From an uncultured Butyrivibrio sp. (lineage in GTDB: Bacteria; Bacillota; Clostridia; Lachnospirales; Lachnospiraceae), in contig CAMNEA010000024.1 of assembly GCA_946536145.1 (NCBI GenBank), positions 1 through 38,787 on the forward strand: a stretch of 38,787 nt of DNA, read 5' to 3'. This document shows positions 32,274 to 38,787 of the stretch, in pieces. Positions within the stretch are counted from its first letter, which is position 1. The number at the start of each line of letters is the position of its first letter. The notes beneath the pieces were generated by a model. The model was not told where the DNA came from. It saw only the letters and a program-made list of their open reading frames with translations, and ran no database searches. A program made the position numbers and the translations under genes.

Positions 32274-33317
32274 CTATCTGCCAAGATATGAATTGATGTT
32301 GGCAGCTGTAACCTTTGCATAGGGAAGCCTTATGTATTTTCCCTCGCTCACAGCATATTCGTCTGAAAGCTCATCTATGCTCCCGCCCTTTGCAAGAAGC
32401 ATTGCCAGCCTGTACATAGCCCGCGCCTGACCTTCTTTGTCATTGTAAACCGTCCCCACCATTTTGTCATCACGAACTGCCTCAAGGCCGACATCCGTTC
32501 CGTCGATTCCAAAGATCACCGGCCATCCGCTCTTGATCATGCCCGATGACTCATAGGCATCAATTGCACCAAGTGCCATGTCATCATTATTAGAAAGAAT
32601 GAGCTCAATGGAATCACCGAAGCTCTCTATAAACTGGCTGGTCTTGGTCTGCGCCTGAGCCCTGTTCCAGTTTGCTATGGCGTAGCCGAGCTTGTCGACT
32701 TTGACGCCCTCCTTCATAAGTGTATTGACAGAGTACTCCGTTCTTACAATGGAATCCTGATGTCCCGCTTCTCCTTCAAGCACAACATACTGGATGATAC
32801 CGTCTAAGTTTTTGTCAACGCTTCTGTCCGTGAGGCAGGTTCTTGCCGCAAGCTCCCCCTGCATTATCCCTGACTGCGCAGCGTCAGCACCCACGTAAAA
32901 GAGCTTGTCCCATCTTCCGATATCTCCCTCAACAAGCTCTCTGTTGAAGAACACTATAGGCACCCCGGCCTTCCTCGCGGAATCGATCACCGCCGTAGGG
33001 TCTGTCCTGTCCACCAGGTTGACACAGATCACATCGCAGCCCTCTTCGATCATCTTCCTGACCTGTGAATTCTGGGTCTGCTGACTCTGCGAGGCATTGT
33101 AAGTGATGAGCTCCACATCAGGCTCAATCTGCCCGGCAAATTCCTCTGCCAGCTGACTCAAGAACGTATCATACTGGTCATAAAGTGTCATCCCGATCCT
33201 TATCTTGCCCGGCTTATGCTGCGTTGTTTCAGCCCCGCAGCCCGTAAGCAGCATGGATACCAGAAGAATGCAGCTCAATAAAATAGATAAAACGCGCCTG
33301 TTAATTGCCGATAGCAT
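32274..33317 (-). CDS. Sugar-binding lipoprotein (galactose/ribose-type periplasmic binding protein)
   Basis: 347 residues. Signal peptide with lipobox LLTGC (lipid-modified Cys27). The type 1 periplasmic-binding fold follows with the MglB/RbsB-like signatures IRIGMTLYDQYDTF, LVDRTDPTAVI, LEGEAGHQDS, SNNDDMALGAIDAY and FGIDGTDVG, typical of galactose/glucose binding proteins. It is not next to its own permease. Its partners are a second such protein and a YesM/YesN two-component pair, so it may feed ligand information to the kinase or serve the MglC-type permease at the right edge of the window. 10 bp after the previous stop. Confidence 0.9.
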   Translation of the reverse strand: MLSAINRRVLSILLSCILLVSMLLTGCGAETTQHKPGKIRIGMTLYDQYDTFLSQLAEEFAGQIEPDVELITYNASQSQQTQNSQVRKMIEEGCDVICVNLVDRTDPTAVIDSARKAGVPIVFFNRELVEGDIGRWDKLFYVGADAAQSGIMQGELAARTCLTDRSVDKNLDGIIQYVVLEGEAGHQDSIVRTEYSVNTLMKEGVKVDKLGYAIANWNRAQAQTKTSQFIESFGDSIELILSNNDDMALGAIDAYESSGMIKSGWPVIFGIDGTDVGLEAVRDDKMVGTVYNDKEGQARAMYRLAMLLAKGGSIDELSDEYAVSEGKYIRLPYAKVTAANINSYLGR

Positions 33318-33327
33318 AAATCACCTC

Positions 33328-34305
33328 TCACTCCACAACCGGGAAAAGAATTTTCTGATTGTTCTCATCGAACAGGTTCTCCTTGTTTATCACCCTGTAG
33401 GAAATAGTCTCGTTCTCCATGGGTGTGATCCTGTTCTCAAGCCTTTTTGCAATGGCCGCAACCGACTGATATCCCATGTAGTATTCATTGGGAACTACCA
33501 TGCTGGTTATAAGACCATCATCTATGTAACTCACATTCTTTATTGATGTGCCCTCTCCGAATATGTAAGGACTCTCACCGCTTTTGATCACGTACTCACA
33601 GGCAGCTTCAAGCCCGTTGTTGTCAAGTGCCACCAGAATGTCAGCCCTTGCCCTGTTTTGCCTGTACTCAATGTTGTCAACGATACTGTTCAGGCTGTTG
33701 TCTGTCCAGAGTACCTTTGCTCCCGAAGACTCGATATTCTCGGTAAAGCCCTCCATTCGAAGCATCATGGAATTAAGTCTTTTGTTGCCTGCAACTATAC
33801 CGATCGTATAGCCCGAGAGGTCATTGCCAAGAGCAATCCTTATCTCATTGGCAAGCGCCCTTCCAACCTCGATATTGTTCGGCTCAATGGTCGCAGACCT
33901 TCCCTCAACGTCCACATCCATATCTGCGCTGCTGTCTATCAAAAGAAGTACTGCCCTGTTGCTGATGTCAGAGATCATATTCTCTGTCTGTCTGCTGGAT
34001 GCGATCTGAAGGATTATGCCTTCTGCTCCCTCATTTATCTCCTCACTTATCAGCCTCTGCTGCTGATTTATGTTCACGCTTTTTCCCGTCGACACAATCT
34101 TAAGCTTTACACTCTTGTCTTTGGCAGCCTGTTCTGCCCCTGACAGAAATGACGCCCATCTGGCCTGGCTGCTGTCATCGATGATCACCGACACCTGCGC
34201 GGGCTCATCCCTCACTCCGCTCAGGACCAGTGCTGAGGTTGATGTCAAAAAAATGATCAGCAAAAGAAGAGAAAACACAAGAATAAATACATTTCTATTT
34301 TTCAT
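33328..34305 (-). CDS. Membrane-anchored periplasmic-binding-protein-like sensor
   Basis: 325 residues from the ATG at 34305 (AAAGGAG 7 nt upstream); ATGs 6 and 24 bases further upstream in the same frame are less well placed. One N-terminal membrane segment (about 4-27) with no lipobox cysteine. The rest is a divergent type 1 periplasmic-binding / LacI-like fold: QVSVIIDDSSQARWASF, EGIILQIAS, IGIVAGNKRLNSMMLRMEGF, ILVALDNNGLEAACEYV. Such anchored proteins next to a YesM-type kinase usually present a sugar to the kinase sensor domain. The start lies inside the kinase gene end (11-bp overlap), so coexpression is strict. Ligand unknown. Confidence 0.85.
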   Translation of the reverse strand: MKNRNVFILVFSLLLLIIFLTSTSALVLSGVRDEPAQVSVIIDDSSQARWASFLSGAEQAAKDKSVKLKIVSTGKSVNINQQQRLISEEINEGAEGIILQIASSRQTENMISDISNRAVLLLIDSSADMDVDVEGRSATIEPNNIEVGRALANEIRIALGNDLSGYTIGIVAGNKRLNSMMLRMEGFTENIESSGAKVLWTDNSLNSIVDNIEYRQNRARADILVALDNNGLEAACEYVIKSGESPYIFGEGTSIKNVSYIDDGLITSMVVPNEYYMGYQSVAAIAKRLENRITPMENETISYRVINKENLFDENNQKILFPVVE

Positions 34306-36166
34306 CCTCATGCTCCTTTCCTGACTCAAGCCTCTTCCTGTTCTCCTCAGTGCACGGGATTGCCGGTAGATGGATGGTCACAACCGTTCCCTCGTCAGGC
34401 TCTGAGTCGATCTTAAGTCCGTACTGCTCTCCGAAACGAAGCTGTATCCTCCTCTGAACATTGATAAGTCCGACGCCCGATCCCTTCTTTCTAGCTCTTG
34501 TATCATCAGTTAAAAGAAGCTTTGTCTGATCGCTGCTCATTCCAAAGCCGTTGTCGGATACAGTGATATAAATATCTCCGTCATCCCCCAGAAAGCCCTT
34601 TACCCTGATCTCGCCGTCCTCCATGTCTTTTACCCCATAGTAGACCGCATTTTCCAGGATTGGCTGGACGATCAGTTTGACGGTGCAGCAGTTCTTGATC
34701 CTCTCGTCAATATCAAAGTCTATGGTAAAGGCATCCTTGAATCTGACCTTCTGAATGTTCATGTAATTGCTTGCATGTTTGATCTCATCCTCTATCGGAA
34801 TAATGGTCTTGCCACCCGAGAGGCTCACTCTGAAAAGACTTGCCAGCTGCGTTATCATAAACACCGCTTCGTCGTACTTCTCCCCCTCTATCATCCAGAC
34901 TATTGAATCCAGTGTGTTGTAGAGGAAATGAGGGTTGATCTGGGACTGAAGCGCATCGAGCTCTGACTTTCTCTTTTCCTCCTGTGACGCCACCATATCC
35001 CTCATGAGCTGTCTTATCTGCTCATAGCTTGCCCTGAACGTCTTTCCGAGGTGCTCGATCTCAAGCGGTCCTCCGATGTAGACTGACGGCTTTGCCTTTC
35101 CCATCTCGATGTCCCTTATGGACTCGTTAAGTTTCGTTATCGGCCTTGTGACACGCCTTGCCACCAGCCTGTTCAGGATCAGCATGGCAATAAGCGTTAT
35201 GGATACTACCATCAGAACGAAATACCTGGTGTCCTTCATTCCAAGGTATGAGTTACTGGTCGGGATCACACTCACCAGTTTCCAGCCGGTATAGCTCATG
35301 GTATTAACAGTGACGATCCTGCTGCTGCCGTTAAGTTCTTCCTTGTGGCTGCCATCATCATACCCGGCTGCCGCAATATTGTTTTCCTTGAAAAGACCTG
35401 CACTTATCTGCATCTGCATCGGGTGATACAGGATCGTACCGTTATTATCGATCAGATACACATACTGCTGTGAGGGGTTGTCGTTGGCCCCCTCCATCAT
35501 CTGCTCTATCACCGCATAATTCATGTCGACCAAAAGAACTCCCTGCTCAGGCACTCCCCTGCCGCCCATCTCAACCGCGCGGCTTAGCGAGATAACCCAG
35601 TAGTACCTGAAAGTAGGGTCATCGACAAATATATTCTGAACATGTGGCTGTGAAAAATGCAGATTCTCAGGTTTTGAAATCGCAGATACAAACCAGGACT
35701 GGCTTGTGACATCGACATCTTCCTTCTCAACACCTACGGGAGATGCGCACACCAGCTCCCCGTCGTCAGTATAGAGCGCAAGGCTGATCAGGTAGTCCTT
35801 GTGCGCCTCATACAAAAGATTCATCTGATCGATCGGGGTTTCCTTACTGATATCCTGATTCTTAATGACATAGTAATAGAGGGCATCAGACATACGTCTC
35901 ATGCTCCTTAGATAATCCTCCAGATTTATGACTGTCTGGTCGAGGGTTAGCTGCGCTGCATCAGTCAGCATTTTTTCAGAGCGCACAGCAAATCTCTGGT
36001 ACAGGGCAATTCCCATCGCAAGCATACAAACAAGGGCTACAATCGTAAAAGACACTGAGATTGTAACCTGGATACTTCTGGGCACAGCCTTTTTCATATA
36101 CCTTTCAAGCTTCCATCTTGCCCTTAACTTATCCACTTTTTCCCTGATATGCGCCTTCTTTTGCAC
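34295..36166 (-). CDS. Sensor histidine kinase, YesM/LytS type
   Basis: 623 residues. Membrane segments at about 30-52 and 325-345 enclose a large extracellular dCache-like sensor (about 55-320). A HAMP domain follows (about 345-400), then a His_kinase module with QINPHFLYNTLDS (phospho-acceptor His) and a HATPase domain with ILENAVYYG, DNGFGM and GSGVGLINVQRR. The start is a GTG 2 bp after the regulator stop; an ATG 24 codons further in with AAAGG just upstream is an alternative. It phosphorylates the adjacent AraC-type regulator, and the two binding-protein-like genes downstream suggest that extracellular sugar is the cue. Confidence 0.94.
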   Translation of the reverse strand: MQKKAHIREKVDKLRARWKLERYMKKAVPRSIQVTISVSFTIVALVCMLAMGIALYQRFAVRSEKMLTDAAQLTLDQTVINLEDYLRSMRRMSDALYYYVIKNQDISKETPIDQMNLLYEAHKDYLISLALYTDDGELVCASPVGVEKEDVDVTSQSWFVSAISKPENLHFSQPHVQNIFVDDPTFRYYWVISLSRAVEMGGRGVPEQGVLLVDMNYAVIEQMMEGANDNPSQQYVYLIDNNGTILYHPMQMQISAGLFKENNIAAAGYDDGSHKEELNGSSRIVTVNTMSYTGWKLVSVIPTSNSYLGMKDTRYFVLMVVSITLIAMLILNRLVARRVTRPITKLNESIRDIEMGKAKPSVYIGGPLEIEHLGKTFRASYEQIRQLMRDMVASQEEKRKSELDALQSQINPHFLYNTLDSIVWMIEGEKYDEAVFMITQLASLFRVSLSGGKTIIPIEDEIKHASNYMNIQKVRFKDAFTIDFDIDERIKNCCTVKLIVQPILENAVYYGVKDMEDGEIRVKGFLGDDGDIYITVSDNGFGMSSDQTKLLLTDDTRARKKGSGVGLINVQRRIQLRFGEQYGLKIDSEPDEGTVVTIHLPAIPCTEENRKRLESGKEHEDEK

Positions 36167-36168
36167 CT

Positions 36169-37770
36169 CTATGATTCCCTGCCCGCCTTATATTTGGATG
36201 GTGAGACACCAAATTGTTTTTTAAAGACATAGCTGAAGTAGTTTGGATCAGAGTAGCCAACCGACTGCGCGATAATATAGGTCTTCTCATCCGTCATGGC
36301 AAGCATACTCTCGGCCTTCTCCATCCTGAAATCCGTGAGATACTGAACAAAAGTCTTGCCGGTCTCCTTCTTGAAAACCGTTGAAAAATAAGCACTGGAT
36401 ACGCCAAGATAACTGCAGATAAAATCAATGGAAAGATCCTGATCCGCATAGTGGTCAGCGACATAATCCTTGGCTTTGGTGACAAAGCTCCTGGTGTTGT
36501 CAGTTCTTTTATCAGCGATGAGTTCGTGCATCTTGACACACGTAGCGCTAAACCAGTCAGACAACTCCTGCGCCTCCATCTGCTGCACTCTGGTATACAC
36601 ATCACTGTCCATGTCAAAGACACTGTTTATGTCGAGCTGGTTGTTCCGAAGGAACTTATAGATCTCGCTCACAAGGTCCATGACAAAAAATCTGTAGCTC
36701 TGTATGGATGCCTGCTGCGACGTATTGTTCGCTATATATCTCCTGGCCGCCTCATCTACAGAGGCCTCATCAGACATCTTCATCTTTTTGAATACATCGA
36801 CAAGAGAATCCGTCTCCTCGTAGACCGGATCATCATTCTGCAATGGCGCCACCTCAGAGATGTTGATTGCCTTGGTGTGACCATACAGAACTCTGTAGGA
36901 TACCGCATCCCTTGCCCCCTTGTAGGAGGCGTCCATATCACCAAGACTGTCGACGAGCCAGCCGATACCTATGGTCACATTGGCCTTGCACATGCTCTCA
37001 GCAAGTCTGCACATCCTGTCACACTCATCGGTAAAGGCTGAGGTCTCCTTCCTGTCTGACAGCTGCGCGATAATGACAGTGCTCCCAAGATAGGAAAAGA
37101 ACTTGCAGCTCCACTTGTCACTCAGCCTCTCCTCAAGAAGCCTTCGCACTGAAACCGATATAAGCACGGGATTCATGCCCTCGGGGATCCTTCCGGTACT
37201 AATGTGCACGATAGCGGTGAGATAAAGCGGTCCGTGAAGGTCTATCCTGTAATCGCTCAGGAATTTCCCTATGCGGCCGGTGTCAATGCTTCCCTCAACA
37301 AGTGACGCAAAGAAATCCTCCTGCAAAAGAGGCAGCGAATCCATATAGTAATTCTCAAGCTTGGCAACGTTGAGCTTCTCATCTATATCCCTGTCGAGTG
37401 CCTCGTGAACCCTTGTAAAGACAGTCTTGAGTTCATCTGCATCGATGGGCTTTAATATATACTCTTCCGCTTCAAGCCTTATGGCCTCCTTGGCATACTC
37501 AAATTCATCATATCCGGAAAAGAATATGATCCTGATATTCGGATATAGCTTCTTGAGATTTCTTGAGAGCTCAATGCCATCCATATACGGCATCTGGATA
37601 TCAGTCATCACGATATCCGGCGGCTGTTCCTCAGAAAGCTCCAAAGCCTCAATACCGTTGTGAGCATACCTTGGAGTCTCAAACCCCATGGCCTCCCAGT
37701 CCAGCTTTCTCAATATGGCCCTGGCCACATCTTCCTCATCATCCACAAGCATCACTTTGTATTTATTCAT
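36169..37770 (-). CDS. AraC-type response regulator, YesN family
   Basis: 533 residues from the ATG at 37770; an ATG two codons earlier (37776) is only 3 nt from GGAG, while this one is 9 nt away. The receiver domain (1-120) has the VDDEED acidic pocket, phospho-acceptor Asp57 in MTDIQMPYMDG, and Lys in YILKPID. A long middle domain (about 130-420) is typical of YesN. The C-terminal double helix-turn-helix AraC domain (about 425-530) includes IDFICSYLGVSSAYFSTVFK and AQSVGYSDPNYFSYVFKKQFG. First gene of the five-gene operon. Its start codon lies only 33 bp from the large palindrome at 37804-38028. Confidence 0.94.
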   Translation of the reverse strand: MNKYKVMLVDDEEDVARAILRKLDWEAMGFETPRYAHNGIEALELSEEQPPDIVMTDIQMPYMDGIELSRNLKKLYPNIRIIFFSGYDEFEYAKEAIRLEAEEYILKPIDADELKTVFTRVHEALDRDIDEKLNVAKLENYYMDSLPLLQEDFFASLVEGSIDTGRIGKFLSDYRIDLHGPLYLTAIVHISTGRIPEGMNPVLISVSVRRLLEERLSDKWSCKFFSYLGSTVIIAQLSDRKETSAFTDECDRMCRLAESMCKANVTIGIGWLVDSLGDMDASYKGARDAVSYRVLYGHTKAINISEVAPLQNDDPVYEETDSLVDVFKKMKMSDEASVDEAARRYIANNTSQQASIQSYRFFVMDLVSEIYKFLRNNQLDINSVFDMDSDVYTRVQQMEAQELSDWFSATCVKMHELIADKRTDNTRSFVTKAKDYVADHYADQDLSIDFICSYLGVSSAYFSTVFKKETGKTFVQYLTDFRMEKAESMLAMTDEKTYIIAQSVGYSDPNYFSYVFKKQFGVSPSKYKAGRES

Positions 37771-37803
37771 TGCCATTTACTCCATCATTCAGATAGTTTT
37801 GAC

Positions 37804-38028
37804 GTCCACATGTCAGGGGCAGGGACTTAGGTATGCAGGCAGGGAGGTAAAGTGCATTATGTTTTGCTCATGTTAAACCAGGCACTGCGTAAAGCCCTTT
37901 ACGTCAATCTCTGCGTGCATAGGCACTTGAGATTGACAGGTCTTTACTCCGTGGTTTAAAAATCGCAAAACACAATGCACCTTTACCTCCTGCCCATATA
38001 CCAAAATCCCTGCACCTGACATGTGGAC
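37804..38028. repeat. Large structured palindrome, copy 1
   Basis: 225 bp. The outer arm from 37804 (GTCCACATGTCAGG...) to about 37866 matches the reverse complement of about 37966-38028 with few mismatches over some 64 positions. The core on the plus strand (about 37863-37969) holds an internal loop TCATG/AAATC, helix TTAAACCA/TGGTTTAA, helix GTAAAG/CTTTAC, helix GTCAATCTC/GAGATTGAC and apex GTGC-ATAG-GCAC. The core aligns with the minus strand of 38461-38650. It lies between the 102-residue membrane gene and the response regulator. No ORF of note. Not a plain terminator: far too long and without a T run. Confidence 0.8.
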
Positions 38029-38055
38029 TGTGCATCGACAACTAAAAAATATCAG

Positions 38056-38364
38056 TTACGCATATTTCTCATAAATGAACTTCCACATAAGGCTCATAAG
38101 TATCACTGAGCCGATGATCTCTATCATACCTGCAACAGGATTAAAGAACGATATTATTCCCATAGCAAGAGCTGATACACCAAGGAAAAGAATTATAAGT
38201 CCTGCATATAGTGTGTACTCCTTGGGATGACTTATCTCCTCGGGATGCTCCTTCTTAATGATAGTTACATCTCTTGTAATTATAAGCCTTATGCCAAAGA
38301 AAAGACATACCGCAAAGACCAGCAGCTCAATTCCCATATGATTGATAATTTCCTGTAAACTCAT
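38056..38364 (-). CDS. Small three-helix membrane protein
   Basis: 102 residues from the ATG at 38364 (AAGGAGG 5 nt upstream); a GTG 9 codons earlier would place the ribosome site inside the gene. Three hydrophobic segments (about 10-32, 52-72 and 76-93) and a charged loop between the first two (TRDVTIIKKEHPEEISHPKE). No signal peptide cleavage site or known motif. I do not recognise it. It stands alone between the two large palindromes and between the sugar permease and the two-component operon, all on the minus strand. Confidence 0.7.
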   Translation of the reverse strand: MSLQEIINHMGIELLVFAVCLFFGIRLIITRDVTIIKKEHPEEISHPKEYTLYAGLIILFLGVSALAMGIISFFNPVAGMIEIIGSVILMSLMWKFIYEKYA

Positions 38365-38460
38365 CAAACCCTCCTTAAAAACAATTAACACACAGATGTA
38401 AGTCAGACAAACAACTATCCACCTATTTCACATAAACTCACATATCTCTTTTCAATTAGT

Positions 38461-38650
38461 CAACAGACAGCTTTGGGGCGGAGCCGGCAAAGACATAAAA
38501 GACTTTGCGATTTTTAAGCCATGGAGCAAAGACCTGGGAATTATGAGTGCCAATGCACGAATAATTCACGCTTAGGGCTTTGCGGAATGTCCGGCTTAAC
38601 ATGAGCAAAGTCTTTTATGTTTTGCCGGCCCCGCCCCAAAGCGTCCGTTG
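38461..38650. repeat. Large structured palindrome, copy 2 (inverted relative to copy 1)
   Basis: 190 bp. The outer arm CAACAGAC...CTTTGGGGCGGAGCCGGC (38461-38509) is matched by the reverse complement of about 38602-38650. On the minus strand the core reads as copy 1 does: TTTGCTCATGTTAA, AAAGCCCT, CGTGCATTGGCACT, AGGTCTTTGCTCC, TTAAAAATCGCAAA. Helices here are TTAAGCC/GGCTTAA, GCAAAG/CTTTGC and GTGAATTAT/ATAATTCCC, so bases differ from copy 1 in pairs. The arms share no sequence with copy 1. It follows the permease terminator. Confidence 0.8.
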
Positions 38651-38660
38651 TCATATTTAC

Positions 38661-38691
38661 AAAAAGGGGCATGGCGCAGGCCATGCCCCTT
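38661..38691 (-). terminator. Terminator of the sugar permease gene
   Basis: AAGGGGCATGG (38664-38674) pairs perfectly with CCATGCCCCTT (38681-38691) over a 6-nt loop. On the minus strand it continues into TTTTTG. It lies 22 bp after the permease stop. Confidence 0.9.
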
Positions 38692-38712
38692 CTAAAATTA
38701 TAAGGGATAAAA

Positions 38713-38787
38713 TTACTTCTTAGCAACGTACTTACGGATATCAAGTGAGATAGCTACGAAGATAACCAGACCGATGAAGATGTACTG
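38713..38787 (-). CDS. Sugar ABC transporter permease, C-terminal end only (MglC/RbsC-like)
   Basis: Only the last 24 residues are in the window: a hydrophobic helix followed by DIRKYVAKK and a TAA stop (38713-38715). The ending IGLVIFVAISLDIRK is typical of the last helix of MglC-type galactose/ribose permeases (BPD_transp_2 family). The gene starts beyond the right edge. With the sugar-binding lipoprotein and sensor operon downstream, this suggests a galactose/glucose-type uptake locus; the rest of the transporter cannot be seen. Confidence 0.75.
   Translation of the reverse strand, partial: QYIFIGLVIFVAISLDIRKYVAKK

Noticed and set aside
37804..38650. The palindrome pair as an ordinary IS or MITE with terminal inverted repeats
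   Set aside because: No transposase ORF is present, the outer arms of the two copies are unrelated, and similarity is confined to the apical core; a MITE family would show the reverse.

Overview
The window looks like the chromosome of a flagellated anaerobic Firmicute of the Lachnospiraceae type (Butyrivibrio, Roseburia or Pseudobutyrivibrio-like). The evidence is moderate GC, Gram-positive LPXTG surface proteins, a FlgE hook protein behind a sigma-D promoter, a BspA-like surface protein, YesM/YesN two-component proteins and a methylglyoxal synthase. The genus is inferred from gene content, not proven. Most genes lie on the minus strand.

Left part (1-12.4 kb): a sortase-assembled pilus operon, read right to left. 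It starts with a leader carrying a class I (GEMM) cyclic-di-GMP riboswitch (about 12005-12090), a terminator (11944-11980) and a second terminator-like hairpin (11766-11796). The genes follow in the order coiled-coil protein, signal peptidase I, a 2078-residue LPQTG adhesin, major pilin (LPSTG), class C sortase and small LPQTG pilin, with a hairpin at 103-136 closing the operon.

Middle (12.3-25.2 kb): flgE has a sigma-D-type promoter and a roughly 205-nt leader with two GGA-loop hairpins that resemble CsrA sites. A cysE-dus pair diverges from it. Next comes a minus-strand operon with a surface-protein fragment, a PAS-GGDEF(degenerate)-EAL phosphodiesterase and a complete ECF vitamin-type transporter (S, fused A-A', T). 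It is followed by a small ORF with a Nudix hydrolase, and by a LexA-controlled Y-family polymerase with a small partner and a HAD-type phosphatase. The riboswitch-driven pilus, the sigma-D hook gene and the EAL phosphodiesterase lie within about 12 kb, which suggests a sessile/motile switching region.

Right part (25.2-38.8 kb): a hairpin-rich intergenic block, a SpoIIE/RsbU-type phosphatase, a cyclase-family hydrolase, a BspA-like surface protein, methylglyoxal synthase and a tRNA-Pro(AGG). Then comes a tightly packed five-gene operon: response regulator, histidine kinase, two periplasmic-binding-protein-like sugar sensors and a GT39-type membrane glycosyltransferase. The C-terminus of an MglC-like sugar permease enters at the right edge.

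The least explained signal is a pair of large imperfect palindromes (37804-38028 and 38461-38650) flanking a small membrane-protein gene. Their outer arms are unrelated in sequence, but each is self-complementary. Their roughly 100-nt cores align closely in inverted orientation, with compensatory changes in at least three helices. This points to a conserved structured RNA or DNA element that I cannot assign to a known family.
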